NCBI RefSeq assembly: GCF_947507565.1
Contig: NC_089191.1
Location: 744,001 to 808,000, forward strand
Direction: 5' to 3'
DNA length: 64,000 bases
Origin: Oscarella lobularis
Lineage: Eukaryota; Porifera; Homoscleromorpha; Homosclerophorida; Oscarellidae
Made by a program: the position numbers and the translations under genes. The notes below the pieces were generated by a model. That model was not told the DNA's origin. It saw nothing but the letters and a program-made list of their open reading frames with translations, and did not search any database. The first letter of the stretch is position 1. Each line of letters opens with the position of its first letter. Positions 35,601 through 50,600 of the stretch are shown here, in pieces.

Positions 35601-38600
35601 AAACAGATTGATACCTACAACAGAAAACAGAAAACATTGAGTACCTACAACAGAAAAAGAAAAGAGATTGAGTACACTGTACCTACAACAGAAAACAGAT
35701 TGAGTACTTTCAACAGAAAACATAATGAGTACCTTCAACAGGAAACATATTGAGTACTTTCAACAGAAAACAGAAAACATTGAGTACCTACAACAGAAAA
35801 AGAAAACAGATTGAGTACACTGTACCTACAACAGAAAACAGATTGAGTACTTTCAACAGAAAACATAATGAGTACCTTCAACAGGAAACATATTGAGTAC
35901 CTTCAACAGAAAACAGAAAACATATTGAGTACAGTACCTTCAACAGAAAAATATTGAGTACCTTCAACAGAAAACATATTGAGTACGTTCAACAGAAAAC
36001 ATATTGAGTACGTTCAACAGAAAACATAATGAGTACCTTCAACAGAAAACATATTGAGTACGTTCAACAGAAAACAGAAAACAGATATATACCGACATCA
36101 GAAAACAGAAAACATTGAGTACCTACAACAGAAAAAGAAAACAGATTGAGTACACTGTACCTACAACAGAAAGCAGATTGAGTACTTTCAACAGAAAACA
36201 TAATGAGTACCTTCAACAGAAAACATATTGAGTACCTTCAACAGAAAACTGAAAACATATTGAGTACAGTACCTTCAACAGAAAAATATTGAGTACCTTC
36301 AACAGAAAACATATTGAGAACGTTCAACAGAAAACATATTACGTTCAACAGAAAACATAATGAGTACCTTCAACAGAAAACATATTGAGTACCTAGAACA
36401 GAAAACGTATTGAGTACCTACAACAGAAAACATATTGAGTACCTTCAACAGAAAACATATTGAGTACCTTCAACAGAAAACAGTAAACATATTGAATGCG
36501 TTCAACAGAACACATATTGAATACGTTTAAAAGAAAACATAATGAGTACCTTCAACAGAAAACATAATGAGTACCTTCAACAGAAAACGTAATGAGTACC
36601 TTCAACATAAAACAGAAAACATGTTGAGTACGTTTAACAGAAAACATAATGAGTACCTTCAACAGAAAACATAATGAGTACCTTCAACAGAAAACATATT
36701 GAGTACCTCCAACAGAAAACGTAATGAGTACCTTCAACAGAAAACGTATTGAGTACCTACAACAGAAAACATATTGAGTACCTTCAACAGAAAACATATT
36801 GAGTACCTTCAACAGAAAACAGTAAACATATTGAATGCGTTCAACAGAAAACATATTGAATACGTTTAACAGAAAACATAATGAGTACCTTCAACAGAAA
36901 ACATAATGAGTACCTTCAACAGAAAACATATTGAGTACCTTAAACAGAAAACAGAAAACATATTGAGTACCTACAACAGAAAACCGAAAACATATTGAGT
37001 ACGTTCAACAGAAAACATATTGAATACGTTTAACAGAAAACATAATGAGTACCTTCAACAGAAAACATTGAGTACCTTCAACAGAAAACGCAATGAGTAC
37101 CTTCAACAGAAAACAGATTACATGTTGAGTACGTTTAGCAGAAAACATAATGAGTACCTTCAACAGAAAATATAATGAGTACCTTCAACAGAAAACACAT
37201 TGAGTACCTACAACAGAAAACACATTGAGCACCTACAAAAGAAAACACATTGAGTACCTACAACAGAAAACATATTGAGTACCTTCAACAGAAAACACAT
37301 TGAGTACCTACAACAGAAAACACATTCAGTACCTTCAACAGAAAACACATTGAGTACCTACAACAGAAAACACATTGAGAACCTACAACAGAAATCACAT
37401 TCAGTACCTTCAACAGAAAACAGAAAACATGTTGAGTACGTTTAACAGAAAACATAATGAGTACCTTCAACAGGAAACATATTGAGTACCTTCAACAGAA
37501 AACAGAAAACATATTGAGTACAGTACCTTCAACACAAAAATATTGAGTACCTTCAACAGAAAACATATTGAGTACGTTCAACAGAAAACATATTGAGTAC
37601 GTTCAACAGAAAACATAATGAGTACCTTCAACAGAAAACATATTGAGTACGTTCAACAGAAAACAGAAAACAGATTGATACCGACATCAGAAAACAAAAA
37701 ACATTGAGTACCTACAACAGAAAAAGAAAACAGATTGAGTACACTGTACCTACAACAGAAAGCAGATTGAGTACTTTCAACAGAAAACATAATGAGTACC
37801 TTCAACAGAAAACATATTGAGTACCTTCAACAGAAAACTGAAAACATATTGAGTACAGTACCTTCAACAGAAAAATAGAGTACCTTCAACAGAAAACATA
37901 TTGAGAACGTTCAACAGAAAACATATTACGTTCAACAGAAAACATAATGAGTACCTTCAACAGAAAACATATTGAGTACCTACAACAGAAAACGTATTGA
38001 GTACCTACAACAGAAAACATATTGAGTACATTCAACAGAAAACAGAAAACATATTGAGTACCTACAACAGAAAACCGAAAACATATTGAGTACGTTCAAC
38101 AGAAAACATATTGAATTCGTTCAACAGAAAACATATTGAGTACCTTCAACAGAAAACGTAATGAGTACCTTCAACAGAAAACGTATTGAGTACCTACAAC
38201 AGAAAACAGAAAACATATTGAGTACGTTCAACAGAAAACATATTGAATACGTTCAACAGAAAACATATTGAGTACCTTCAACAGAAAACATAATGAGTAC
38301 CTTCAACGGAAAACATATTGAGTACCTTCAACAGAAAACAGAAAACATATTGAGTACAGTACCTTCAACAGAAAAATATTGAGTAGCTTCAACAGAAAAC
38401 ATATTGAGTACGTTCAACAGAAAACGTAATGAGTACCTTCAACAGAAAACATATTGAGTACCTTCAAAAGAAAACAGAAAACATGTTGAGTACGTTTAAC
38501 AGAAAACATAATGAGTACCTTCAACAGAAAACATATTGAGTACGTTCAACAGAAAACAGAAAACAGATTGATACCTACAACAGAAAACAGAAAACATTGA

Positions 38601-41600
38601 GTACCTACAACAGAAAAAGAAAAGAGATTGAGTACACTGTACCTACAACAGAAAACAGATTGAGTACTTTCAACAGAAAACATAATGAGTACCTTCAACA
38701 GGAAACATATTGAGTACTTTCAACAGAAAACAGAAAACATTGAGTACCTACAACAGAAAAAGAAAACAGATTGAGTACACTGTACCTACAACAGAAAACA
38801 GATTGAGTACTTTCAACAGAAAACATAATGAGTACCTTCAACAGGAAACATATTGAGTACCTTCAACAGAAAACAGAAAACATATTGAGTACAGTACCTT
38901 CAACACAAAAATATTGAGTACCTTCAACAGAAAACATATTGAGTACGTTCAACAGAAAACATATTGAGTACGTTCAACAGAAAACATAATGAGTACCTTC
39001 AACAGAAAACATATTGAGTACGTTCAACAGAAAACAGAAAACAGATATATACCGACATCAGAAAACAGAAAACATTGAGTACCTACAACAGAAAAAGAAA
39101 ACAGATTGAGTACACTGTACCTACAACAGAAAGCAGATTGAGTACTTTCAACAGAAAACATAATGAGTACCTTCAACAGAAAACATATTGAGTACCTTCA
39201 ACAGAAAACTGAAAACATATTGAGTACAGTACCTTCAACAGAAAAATAGAGTACCTTCAACAGAAAACATATTGAGAACGTTCAACAGAAAACATATTAC
39301 GTTCAACAGAAAACATAATGAGTACCTTCAACAGAAAACATATTGAGTACCTACAACAGAAAACGTATTGAGTACCTACAACAGAAAACATATTGAGTAC
39401 ATTCAACAGAAAACAGAAAACATATTGAGTACCTACAACAGAAAACCGAAAACATATTGAGTACGTTCAACAGAAAACATATTGAATTCGTTCAACAGAA
39501 AACATATTGAGTACCTTCAACAGAAAACGTAATGAGTACCTTCAACAGAAAACGTATTGAGTACCTACAACAGAAAACAGAAAACATATTGAGTACGTTC
39601 AACAGAAAACATATTGAATACGTTCAACAGAAAACATATTGAGTACCTTCAACAGAAAACATAATGAGTACCTTCAACGGAAAACATATTGAGTACCTTC
39701 AACAGAAAACAGAAAACATATTGAGTACAGTACCTTCAACAGAAAAATATTGAGTAGCTTCAACAGAAAACATATTGAGTACGTTCAACAGAAAACGTAA
39801 TGAGTACCTTCAACAGAAAACATATTGAGTACATTCAAAAGAAAACAGAAAACATGTTGAGTACGTTTAACAGAAAACATAATGAGTACCTTCAACAGAA
39901 AACATATTGAGTACGTTCAACAGAAAACAGAAAACAGATTGATACCTACAACAGAAAACAGAAAACATTGAGTACCTACAACAGAAAAAGAAAAGAGATT
40001 GAGTACACTGTACCTACAACAGAAAACAGATTGAGTACTTTCAACAGAAAACATAATGAGTACCTTCAACAGGAAACATATTGAGTACTTTCAACAGAAA
40101 ACAGAAAACATTGAGTACCTACAACAGAAAAAGAAAACAGATTGAGTACACTGTACCTACAACAGAAAACAGATTGAGTACTTTCAACAGAAAACATAAT
40201 GAGTACCTTCAACAGGAAACATATTGAGTACCTTCAACAGAAAACAGAAAACATATTGAGTACAGTACCTTCAACACAAAAATATTGAGTACCTTCAACA
40301 GAAAACATATTGAGTACGTTCAACAGAAAACATATTGAGTACGTTCAACAGAAAACATAATGAGTACCTTCAACAGAAAACATATTGAGTACGTTCAACA
40401 GAAAACAGAAAACAGATATATACCGACATCAGAAAACAGAAAACATTGAGTACCTACAACAGAAAAAGAAAACAGATTGAGTACACTGTACCTACAACAG
40501 AAAGCAGATTGAGTACTTTCAACAGAAAACATAATGAGTACCTTCAACAGAAAACATATTGAGTACCTTCAACAGAAAACTGAAAACATATTGAGTACAG
40601 TACCTTCAATAGAAAAATATTGAGTACCTTCAACAGAAAACATATTGAGAACGTTCAACAGAAAACATATTACGTTCAACAGAAAACATAATGAGTACCT
40701 TCAACAGAAAACATATTGAGTACCTACAACAGAAAACGTATTGAGTACCTACAACAGAAAACATATTGAGTACCTTCAACAGAAAACATATTGAGTACCT
40801 TCAACAGAAAACAGTAAACTTATTGAATGCGTTCAACAGAACACATATTGAATACGTTTAAAAGAAAACATAATGAGTACCTTCAACAGAAAACATAATG
40901 AGTACCTTCAACAGAAAACGTAATGAGTACCTTCAACATAAAACAGAAAACATGTTGAGTACGTTTAACAGAAAACATAATGAGTACCTTCAACAGAAAA
41001 CATAATGAGTACCTTCAACAGAAAACATATTGAGTACCTCCAACAGAAAACGTAATGAGTACCTTCAACAGAAAACGTATTGAGTACCTACAACAGAAAA
41101 CATATTGAGTACCTTCAACAGAAAACATATTGAGTACCTTCAACAGAAAACAGTAAACATATTGAATGCGTTCAACAGAAAACATATTGAATACGTTTAA
41201 CAGAAAACGTAATGAGTACCTTCAACAGAAAACGTAATGAGTACCTTCAACAAAAAACGTATTGAGTACCTACAACAGAAAACAGAAAACATATTGAGTT
41301 CGTTCAACAGAAAACATATTGAATACGTTCAACAGAAAACATATTGAGTACCTTCAACAGAAAACGTAATGAGTACCTTCAACAGAAAACGTATTGAGTA
41401 CCTACAACAGAAAACAGAAAACATATTTAGTATGTTCAACAGAAAACATATTGAATACGTTCAACAGAAAACATAATGAGTACCTTCAACAGAAAACATA
41501 ATGAGTACCTTCAACAGAAAACATATTGAGTACCTACAACAGAAAACCGAAAACATATTGAGTACGTTCAACAGAAAACATATTGAATACGTTTGACAGA

Positions 41601-44600
41601 AAACATAATGAGTACCTTCAACAGAAAACATTGAGTACCTTCAACAGAAAACGCAATGAGTACCTTCAACAGAAAAATATTGAGTAGCTTCAACAGAAAA
41701 CATATTGAGTACGTTCAACAGAAAACGTAATGAGTACCTTCAACAGAAAACATATTGAGTACCTTCAACAGAAAACAGAAAACATGTTGAGTACGTTTAA
41801 CAGAAAACATAATGAGTACCTTCAACAGAAAACATATTGAGTACGTTCAACAGAAAACAGAAAACAGATTGATACCTACAACAGAAAACAGAAAACATTG
41901 AGTACCTACAACAGAAAAAGAAAACAGATTGAGTACACTGTACCTACAACAGAAAACAGATTGAGTACTTTCAACAGAAAACATAATGAGTACCTTCAAC
42001 AGAAAACATATTGAGTACCTTCAACAGAAAACAGAAAACATATTGAGTACAGTACCTTCAACAGAAAAATATTGAGTACCTTCAATAGAAAACATATTGA
42101 GTACGTTCAACAGAAAACATATTGAGTACGTTCAACAGAAAACATAATGAGTACCTTCAACAGAAAACATATTGAGTACCTACAACAGAAAACAGAAAAC
42201 ATACTGAGTACGTTCAACAGAAAACATATTTAGTACGTTCAACAGAAAACATAATGAGTACCTTCAACAGAAAACATAATGAGTACCTTCAACAGAAAAC
42301 ATATTGAGTACCTTCAACAGAAAACAGAAAACATATTGAGTACCTACAACAGAAAACAGAAAACATATTGAGTACGTTCAACAGAAAACATATTGAATAC
42401 GTTTAACAGAAAACATAATGAGTACCTTCAACAGAAAACATTGAATACATTCAACAGAAAACGCAATGAGTACCTTCAACAGAAAACAGAAAACATATTC
42501 AATACGTTTAACAGAAAACATAATGAGTACCTTCAACAGAAAACATAATGAATACCTTCAACAGAAAACATATTGAGTACCTTCAACAGAAAACGTAATG
42601 AGTACCTTCAACAGAAAACGTATTGAGTACCTACAACAGAAAACAGAAAACATATTGAGTACGTTCAACAGAAAACATATTGAATACGTTCAACAGAAAA
42701 CATATTTAGTACCTTCAACAGAAAACGTAATGAGTACCTTCAACAGAAAACGTATTGAGTACCTACAACAGAAAACAGAAAACATATTGAGTACGTTCAA
42801 CAGAAAACATATTGAATACGTTCAACAGAAAACATATTGAGTACCTTCAACAGAAAACGTAATGAGTACCTTCAACAGAAAACGTATTGAGTACCTACAA
42901 CAGAAAACAGAAAACATATTGAGTACGTTCAACAGAAAACATATTGAATACGTTCAACAGAAAACATATTGAGTACCTTCAACAGAAAACGTAATGAGTA
43001 CCTTCAACAGAAAACGTATTGAGTACCTACAACAGAAAACAGAAAACATATTGAGTACGTTCAACAGAAAACATATTGAATACGTTCAACAGAAAACATA
43101 TTTAGTACCTTCAACAGAAAACGTAATGAGTACCTTCAACAGAAAACGTATTGAGTACCTACAACAGAAAACAGAAAACATATTGAGTACGTTCAACAGA
43201 AAACATATTGAATACGTTCAACAGAAAACATATTGAGTACCTTCAACAGAAAACGTAATGAGTACCTTCAACAGAAAACGTATTGAGTACCTACAACAGA
43301 AAACAGAAAACATATTGAGTACGTTCAACAGAAAACATATTGAATACGTTCAACAGAAAACATAATGAGTACCTTCAACAGAAAACATATTGAGTACCTT
43401 CAACAGAAAACAGAAAACATATTGAGTACAGTACCTTCAACAGAAAAATATTGAGTACCTTCAACAGAAAACATATTGAGTACGTTCAACAGAAAACATA
43501 TTGAGTACGTTCAACAGAAAACATAATGAGTACCTTCAACAGAAAACAGAAAACATATTGAGTACCTACAACAGAAAACAGAAAACACATTGAGTACGTT
43601 CAACAGAAAACATGTTGAATACGTTTAACAGAAAACATAATGAGTACCTTCAACAGAAAACATATTGAGTACCTTCAACAGAGAACGTAATGAGTACCTT
43701 CAACAGAAAACATATTGAGTACCTTCAACAGAAAACAGAAAACATATTGAGTACCTACAACAGAAAACAGAAAACATATTGAGTACCTTCAACAGAAAAC
43801 ATATTGAGTACCCTCAACAGAAAACATATTGAGTACGTTCAACAGAAAACATATTGAGTACGTTCAACAGAAAACATAATGAGTACCTTCAACAGAAAAC
43901 ATATTGAGTACCTTCAACAGAGAACGTAATGAGTACCTTCAACAGAAAACATATTGAGTACCTTCAACAGAAAACAGAAAACATATTGAGTACCTACAAC
44001 AGAAAACAGAAAACATATTGAGTACCTTCAACAGAAAACATATTGAGTACCTTCAACAGAAAACATATTGAGTACGTTCAACAGAAAACATAATGAGTAC
44101 CTTCAACAGAAAACATAATGAGTACCTTCAACAGAAAACATAATGAGTACCTTCAACAGAAAACAGAAAACATACTGACTACGTTCAACAGAAAACATAT
44201 TTAGTACGTTCAACAGAAAACATAATGAGTACCTTCAACAGAAAACATAATGAGTACCTTCAACAGAAAACATATTGAGTACCTTCAACAGAAAACAGAA
44301 AACATATTGAGTACATACAACAGAAAACAGAAAACATATTGAGTACGTTCAACAGAAAACATATTGAATACGTTCAACAGAAAACATATTTAGTACCTTC
44401 AACAGAAAACGTAATGAGTACCTTCAACAGAAAACGTATTGAGTACCTACAACAGAAAACAGAAAACATATTGAGTACGTTCAACAGAAAACATATTGAA
44501 TACGTTCAACAGAAAACATATTGAGTACCTTCAACAGAAAACGTAATGAGTACCTTCAACAGAAAACGTATTGAGTACCTACAACAGAAAACAGAAAACA

Positions 44601-47600
44601 TATTGAGTACGTTCAACAGAAAACATATTGAATACGTTCAACAGAAAACATAATGAGTACCTTCAACAGAAAACATAATGAGTACCTTCAACAGAAAACA
44701 TATTGAGTACCTTCAACAGAAAACAGAAAACATATTGAGTACAGTACCTTCAACAGAAAAATATTGAGTACCTTCAACAGAAAACATATTGAGTACGTTC
44801 AACAGAAAACATATTGAGTACGTTCAACAGAAAACATAATGAGTACCTTCAACAGAAAACAGAAAACATATTGAGTACCTACAACAGAAAACAGAAAACA
44901 CATTGAGTACGTTCAACAGAAAACATGTTGAATACGTTTAACAGAAAACATAATGAGTACCTTCAACAGAGAACGTAATGAGTACCTTCAACAGAAAACA
45001 TATTGAGTACCTTCAACAGAAAACATATTGAGTACGTTCAACAGAAAACGTAATGAGTACCTTCAACAGAAAACATATTGAGTACCTTCAAAAGAAAACA
45101 GAAAACATGTTGAGTACGTTTAACAGAAAACATAATGAGTACCTTCAACAGAAAACATATTGAGTACGTTCAACAGAAAACAGAAAACAGATTGATACCT
45201 ACAACAGAAAACAGAAAACATTGAGTACCTACAACAGAAAAAGAAAAGAGATTGAGTACACTGTACCTACAACAGAAAACAGATTGAGTACTTTCAACAG
45301 AAAACATAATGAGTACCTTCAACAGGAAACATATTGAGTACTTTCAACAGAAAACAGAAAACATTGAGTACCTACAACAGAAAAAGAAAACAGATTGAGT
45401 ACACTGTACCTACAACAGAAAACAGATTGAGTACTTTCAACAGAAAACATAATGAGTACCTTCAAAAGGAAACATATTGAGTACCTTCAACAGAAAACAG
45501 AAAACATATTGAGTACAGTACCTTCAACACAAAAATATTGAGTACCTTCAACAGAAAACATATTGAGTACGTTCAACAGAAAACATATTGAGTACGTTCA
45601 ACAGAAAACATAATGAGTACCTTCAACAGAAAACATATTGAGTACGTTCAACAGAAAACAGAAAACAGATTGATACCGACATCAGAAAACAAAAAACATT
45701 GAGTACCTACAACAGAAAAAGAAAACAGATTGAGTACACTGTACCTACAACAGAAAGCAGATTGAGTACTTTCAACAGAAAACATAATGAGTACCTTCAA
45801 CAGAAAACATATTGAGTACCTTCAACAGAAAACTGAAAACATATTGAGTACAGTACCTTCAACAGAAAAATAGAGTACCTTCAACAGAAAACATATTGAG
45901 AACGTTCAACAGAAAACATATTACGTTCAACAGAAAACATAATGAGTACCTTCAACAGAAAACATATTGAGTACCTACAACAGAAAACGTATTGAGTACC
46001 TACAACAGAAAACATATTGAGTACCTTCAACAGAAAACATATTGAGTACATTCAACAGAAAACAGAAAACATATTGAGTACCTACAACAGAAAACCGAAA
46101 ACATATTGAGTACGTTCAACAGAAAACATATTGAATACGTTCAACAGAAAACATATTGAGTACCTTCAACAGAAAACGTAATGAGTACCTTCAACAGAAA
46201 ACGTATTGAGTACCTACAACAGAAAACATATTGAGTACCTTCAACAGAAAACCGAAAACATATTGAGTACGTTCAACAGAAAACATATTGAATACGTTCA
46301 ACAGAAAACATATTGAGTACCTTCAACAGAAAACATATTGAGTACCTTCAACAGAAAACAGTAAACATATTGAATGCGTTCAACAGAACACATATTGAAT
46401 ACGTTTAACAGAAAACATAATGAGTACCTTCAACAGAAAACATAATGAGTACCTTCAACAGAAAACGTAATGAGTACCTTCAACATAAAACAGAAAACAT
46501 GTTGAGTACGTTTAACAGAAAACATAATGAGTACCTTCAACAGAAAACATAATGAGTACCTTCAACAGAAAACATATTGAGTACCTCCAACAGAAAACGT
46601 AATGAGTACCTTCAACAGAAAACGTATTGAGTACCTACAACAGAAAACATATTGAGTACCTTCAACAGAAAACATATTGAGTACCTTCAACAGAAAACAG
46701 TAAACATATTGAATGCGTTCAACAGAAAACATATTGAATACGTTTAACAGAAAACATAATGAGTACCTTCAACAGAAAACATAATGAGTACCTTCAACAG
46801 AAAACATATTGAATACCTTCAACAGAAAACGTAATGAGTACCTTCAACAGAAAACGTAATGAGTACCTTCAACAAAAAACGTATTGAGTACCTACAACAG
46901 AAAACAGAAAACATATTGAGTTCAGTACCTTCAACAGAAAAATATTGAGTACCTTCATTAGAAAACATATTGAGTACGTTCAACAGAAAACATATTGAGT
47001 ACGTTCAACAGAAAACATAATGAGTACCTTCAACAGAAAACATATTGAGTACCTACAACAGAAAACAGAAAACATACTGAGTACGTTCAACAGAAAACAT
47101 ATTTAGTACGTTCAACAGAAAACATAATGAGTACCTTCAACAGAAAACATAATGAGTACCTTCAACAGAAAACATATTGAGTACCTTCAACAGAAAACAG
47201 AAAACATATTGAGTACCTACAACAGAAAACAGAAAACATATTGAGTACGTTCAACAGAAAACATATTGAATACGTTTAACAGAAAACATAATGAGTACCT
47301 TCAACAGAAAACATTGAATACATTCAATAGAAAACGCAATGAGTACCTTCAACAGAAAACAGAAAACATATTGAGTACGTTCAAAAGAAAACATATTGAG
47401 TACGTTCAACAGAAAACATAATGAGTACCTTCAACAGAAAACATATTGAGTACCTTCAACAGAAAACGTAATGAGTACCTTCAACAGAAAACGTAATGAG
47501 TACTTTCAACAAAAAACGTATTGAGTACCTACAACAGAAAACAGAAAACATATTGAGTACGTTCAACAGAAAACATATTGAATACGTTCAACAGAAAACA

Positions 47601-50600
47601 TATTTAGTACCTTCAACAGAAAACGTAATGAGTACCTTCAACAGAAAACGTATTGAGTACCTACAACAGAAAACAGAAAACATATTGAGTACGTTCAACA
47701 GAAAACATATTGAATACTTTCAACAGAAAACATATTGAGTACCTTCAACAGAAAACGTAATGAGTACCTTCAACAGAAAACGTATTGAGTACCTACAACA
47801 GAAAACAGAAAACATATTGAGTACGTTCAACAGAAAACATATTGAATACGTTCAACAGAAAACATAATGAGTACCTTCAACAGAAAACATAATGAGTACC
47901 TTCAACAGAAAACATATTGAGTACCTTCAACAGAAAACAGAAAACATATTGAGTACAGTACCTTCAACAGAAAAATATTGAGAACCTTCAACAGAAAACA
48001 TATTGAGTACGTTCAACAGAAAACATATTGAGTACGTTCAACAGAAAACATAATGAGTACCTTCAACAGAAAACAGAAAACATATTGAGTACCTACAACA
48101 GAAAACAGAAAACACATTGAGTACGTTCAACAGAAAACATGTTGAATACGTTTAACAGAAAACATAATGAGTACCTTCAACAGAAAACATATTGAGTACC
48201 TTCAACAGAGAACGTAATGAGTACCTTCAACAGAAAACATATTGAGTACCTTCAACAGAAAACAGAAAACATATTGAGTACCTACTACAGAAAACAGAAA
48301 ACATATTGAGTACCTTCAACAGAAAACATATTGAGTACCTTCAACAGAAAACATATTGAGTACGTTCAACAGAAAACTTATTGAGTACGTTCAACAGAAA
48401 ACATAATGAGTACCTTCAACAGAAAACATAATGAGTATCTTCAACAGAAAACATATTGAGTACGTTCAACAGAAAACAGAAAACAGATTGATACCTACAA
48501 CAGAAAACAGAAAACATTGAGTACCTACAACAGAAAAAGAAAACAGATTGAGTACACTGTACCTACAACGGAAAACAGATTGAGTACTTTCAACAGAAAA
48601 CATAATGAGTACCTTCAACAGAAAACATATTGAGTACCTTCAACAGAAAACAGAAAACATATTAAGTACAGTACCTTGAACAGAAAAATATTGAGTACCT
48701 TCAACAGAAAACATATTGAGTACGTTCAACAGAAAACATATTGAGTACGTTCAACAGAAAACATAATGAGTACCTTCAACAGAAAACATATTGAGTACCT
48801 ACAACAGAAAACAGAAAACATACTGAGTACGTTCAACAGAAAACATATTTAGTACGTTCAACAGAAAACATAATGAGTACCTTCAACAGAAAACATAATG
48901 AGTACCTTCAACAAAAAACATATTGAGTACCTTCAACAGAAAACAGAAAACATAGTGAGTACATACAACAGAAAACAGAAAACATATTGAGTACGTTCAA
49001 CAGAAAACATATTGAATACGTTTAACAGAAAAAATAATGAGTACTTTCAACAGAAAACATTGAGTACATTCAACAGAAAATGAAATGAGTACCTTCAACA
49101 GAAAACGGAAAACATATTCAATACGTTTAACAGAAAACATATTGAGTACGTTCAACAGAAAACATAATGAGTACCTTCAACAGAAAACATATTGAGTACC
49201 TACAACAGAAAACAGAAAACATACTGAGTACGTTCAACAGAAAACATATTTAGTACGTTCAACAGAAAACATAATGAGTACCTTCAACAGAAAACATAAT
49301 GAGTACCTTCAACAGAAAACATATTGAGTACCTTCAACAGAAAACAGAAAACATATTGAGTACCTACAACAGAAAACAGAAAACATATTGAGTACGTTCA
49401 ACAGAAAACATATTGAATACGTTTAACAGAAAACATAATGAGTACCTTCAACAGATAACATTGAGTACATTCAACAGAAAACGCAATGAGTACCTTCAAC
49501 AGAAAACAGAAAACATATTCAATACGTTTAACAGAAAACATAATGAGTAACTTCAACAGAAAACATAATGAATACCTTCAACAGAAAACATATTGAGTAC
49601 CTTCAACAGAAAACGTATTGAGTACCTTCAACAGAAAACAAAATGAGGACCTTCAACAAAAAACGTATTGAGTACCTACAACAGAAAACAGAAAACATAT
49701 TGAGTACGTTCAACAGAAAACATATTGAATACGTTCAACAGAAAACATATTGAGTACCTTCAACAGAAAACGTAATGAGTACCTTCAATTGAAAACATAT
49801 TGAGTACCTTCAACAGAAAACAGAAAACATATTGAGTACCTACAACAGAAAACAGAAAACATATTGAGTACCTTCAACAGAAAACATATTGAGTACCTTC
49901 AACAGAAAACATATTGAGTACGTTCAACAGAAAACATATTGAGTACGTTCAACAGAAAAAATAATGAGTACCTTCAACAGAAAACATAATGAGTATCTTC
50001 AACAGAAAACATATTGAGTACGTTCAACAGAAAACAGAAAACAGATTGATACCTACAACAGAAAACAGAAAACATTGAGTACCTACAACAGAAAAAGAAA
50101 ACAGATTGAGTACACTGTACCTACAACAGAAAACAGATTGAGTACTTTCAACAGAAAACATAATGAGTACCTTCAACAGAAAACATATTGAGTACCTTCA
50201 ACAGAAAACAGAAAACATATTGAGTACAGTACCTTCAACAGAAAAATATTGAGTACCTTCAACAGAAAACATACTGAGTACGTTCAACAGAAAACATATT
50301 TAGTACGTTCAACAGAAAACATATTGAATACGTTCAACAGAAAACATATTGAGTACCTTCAACAGAAAACGTAATGAGTACCTTCAACAGAATACGTATT
50401 GAGTACCTTCAACAGAAAACATATTGAGTACCTTCAACAGAAAACAGAAAACATATTGAGTACCTACAACAGAAAACAGAAAACATATTGAGTACCTTCA
50501 ACAGAAAACATATTGAGTACCTTCAACAGAAAACATATTGAGTACGTTCAACAGAAAACATATTGAGAACGTTCAACAGAAAACATAATGAGTACCTTCA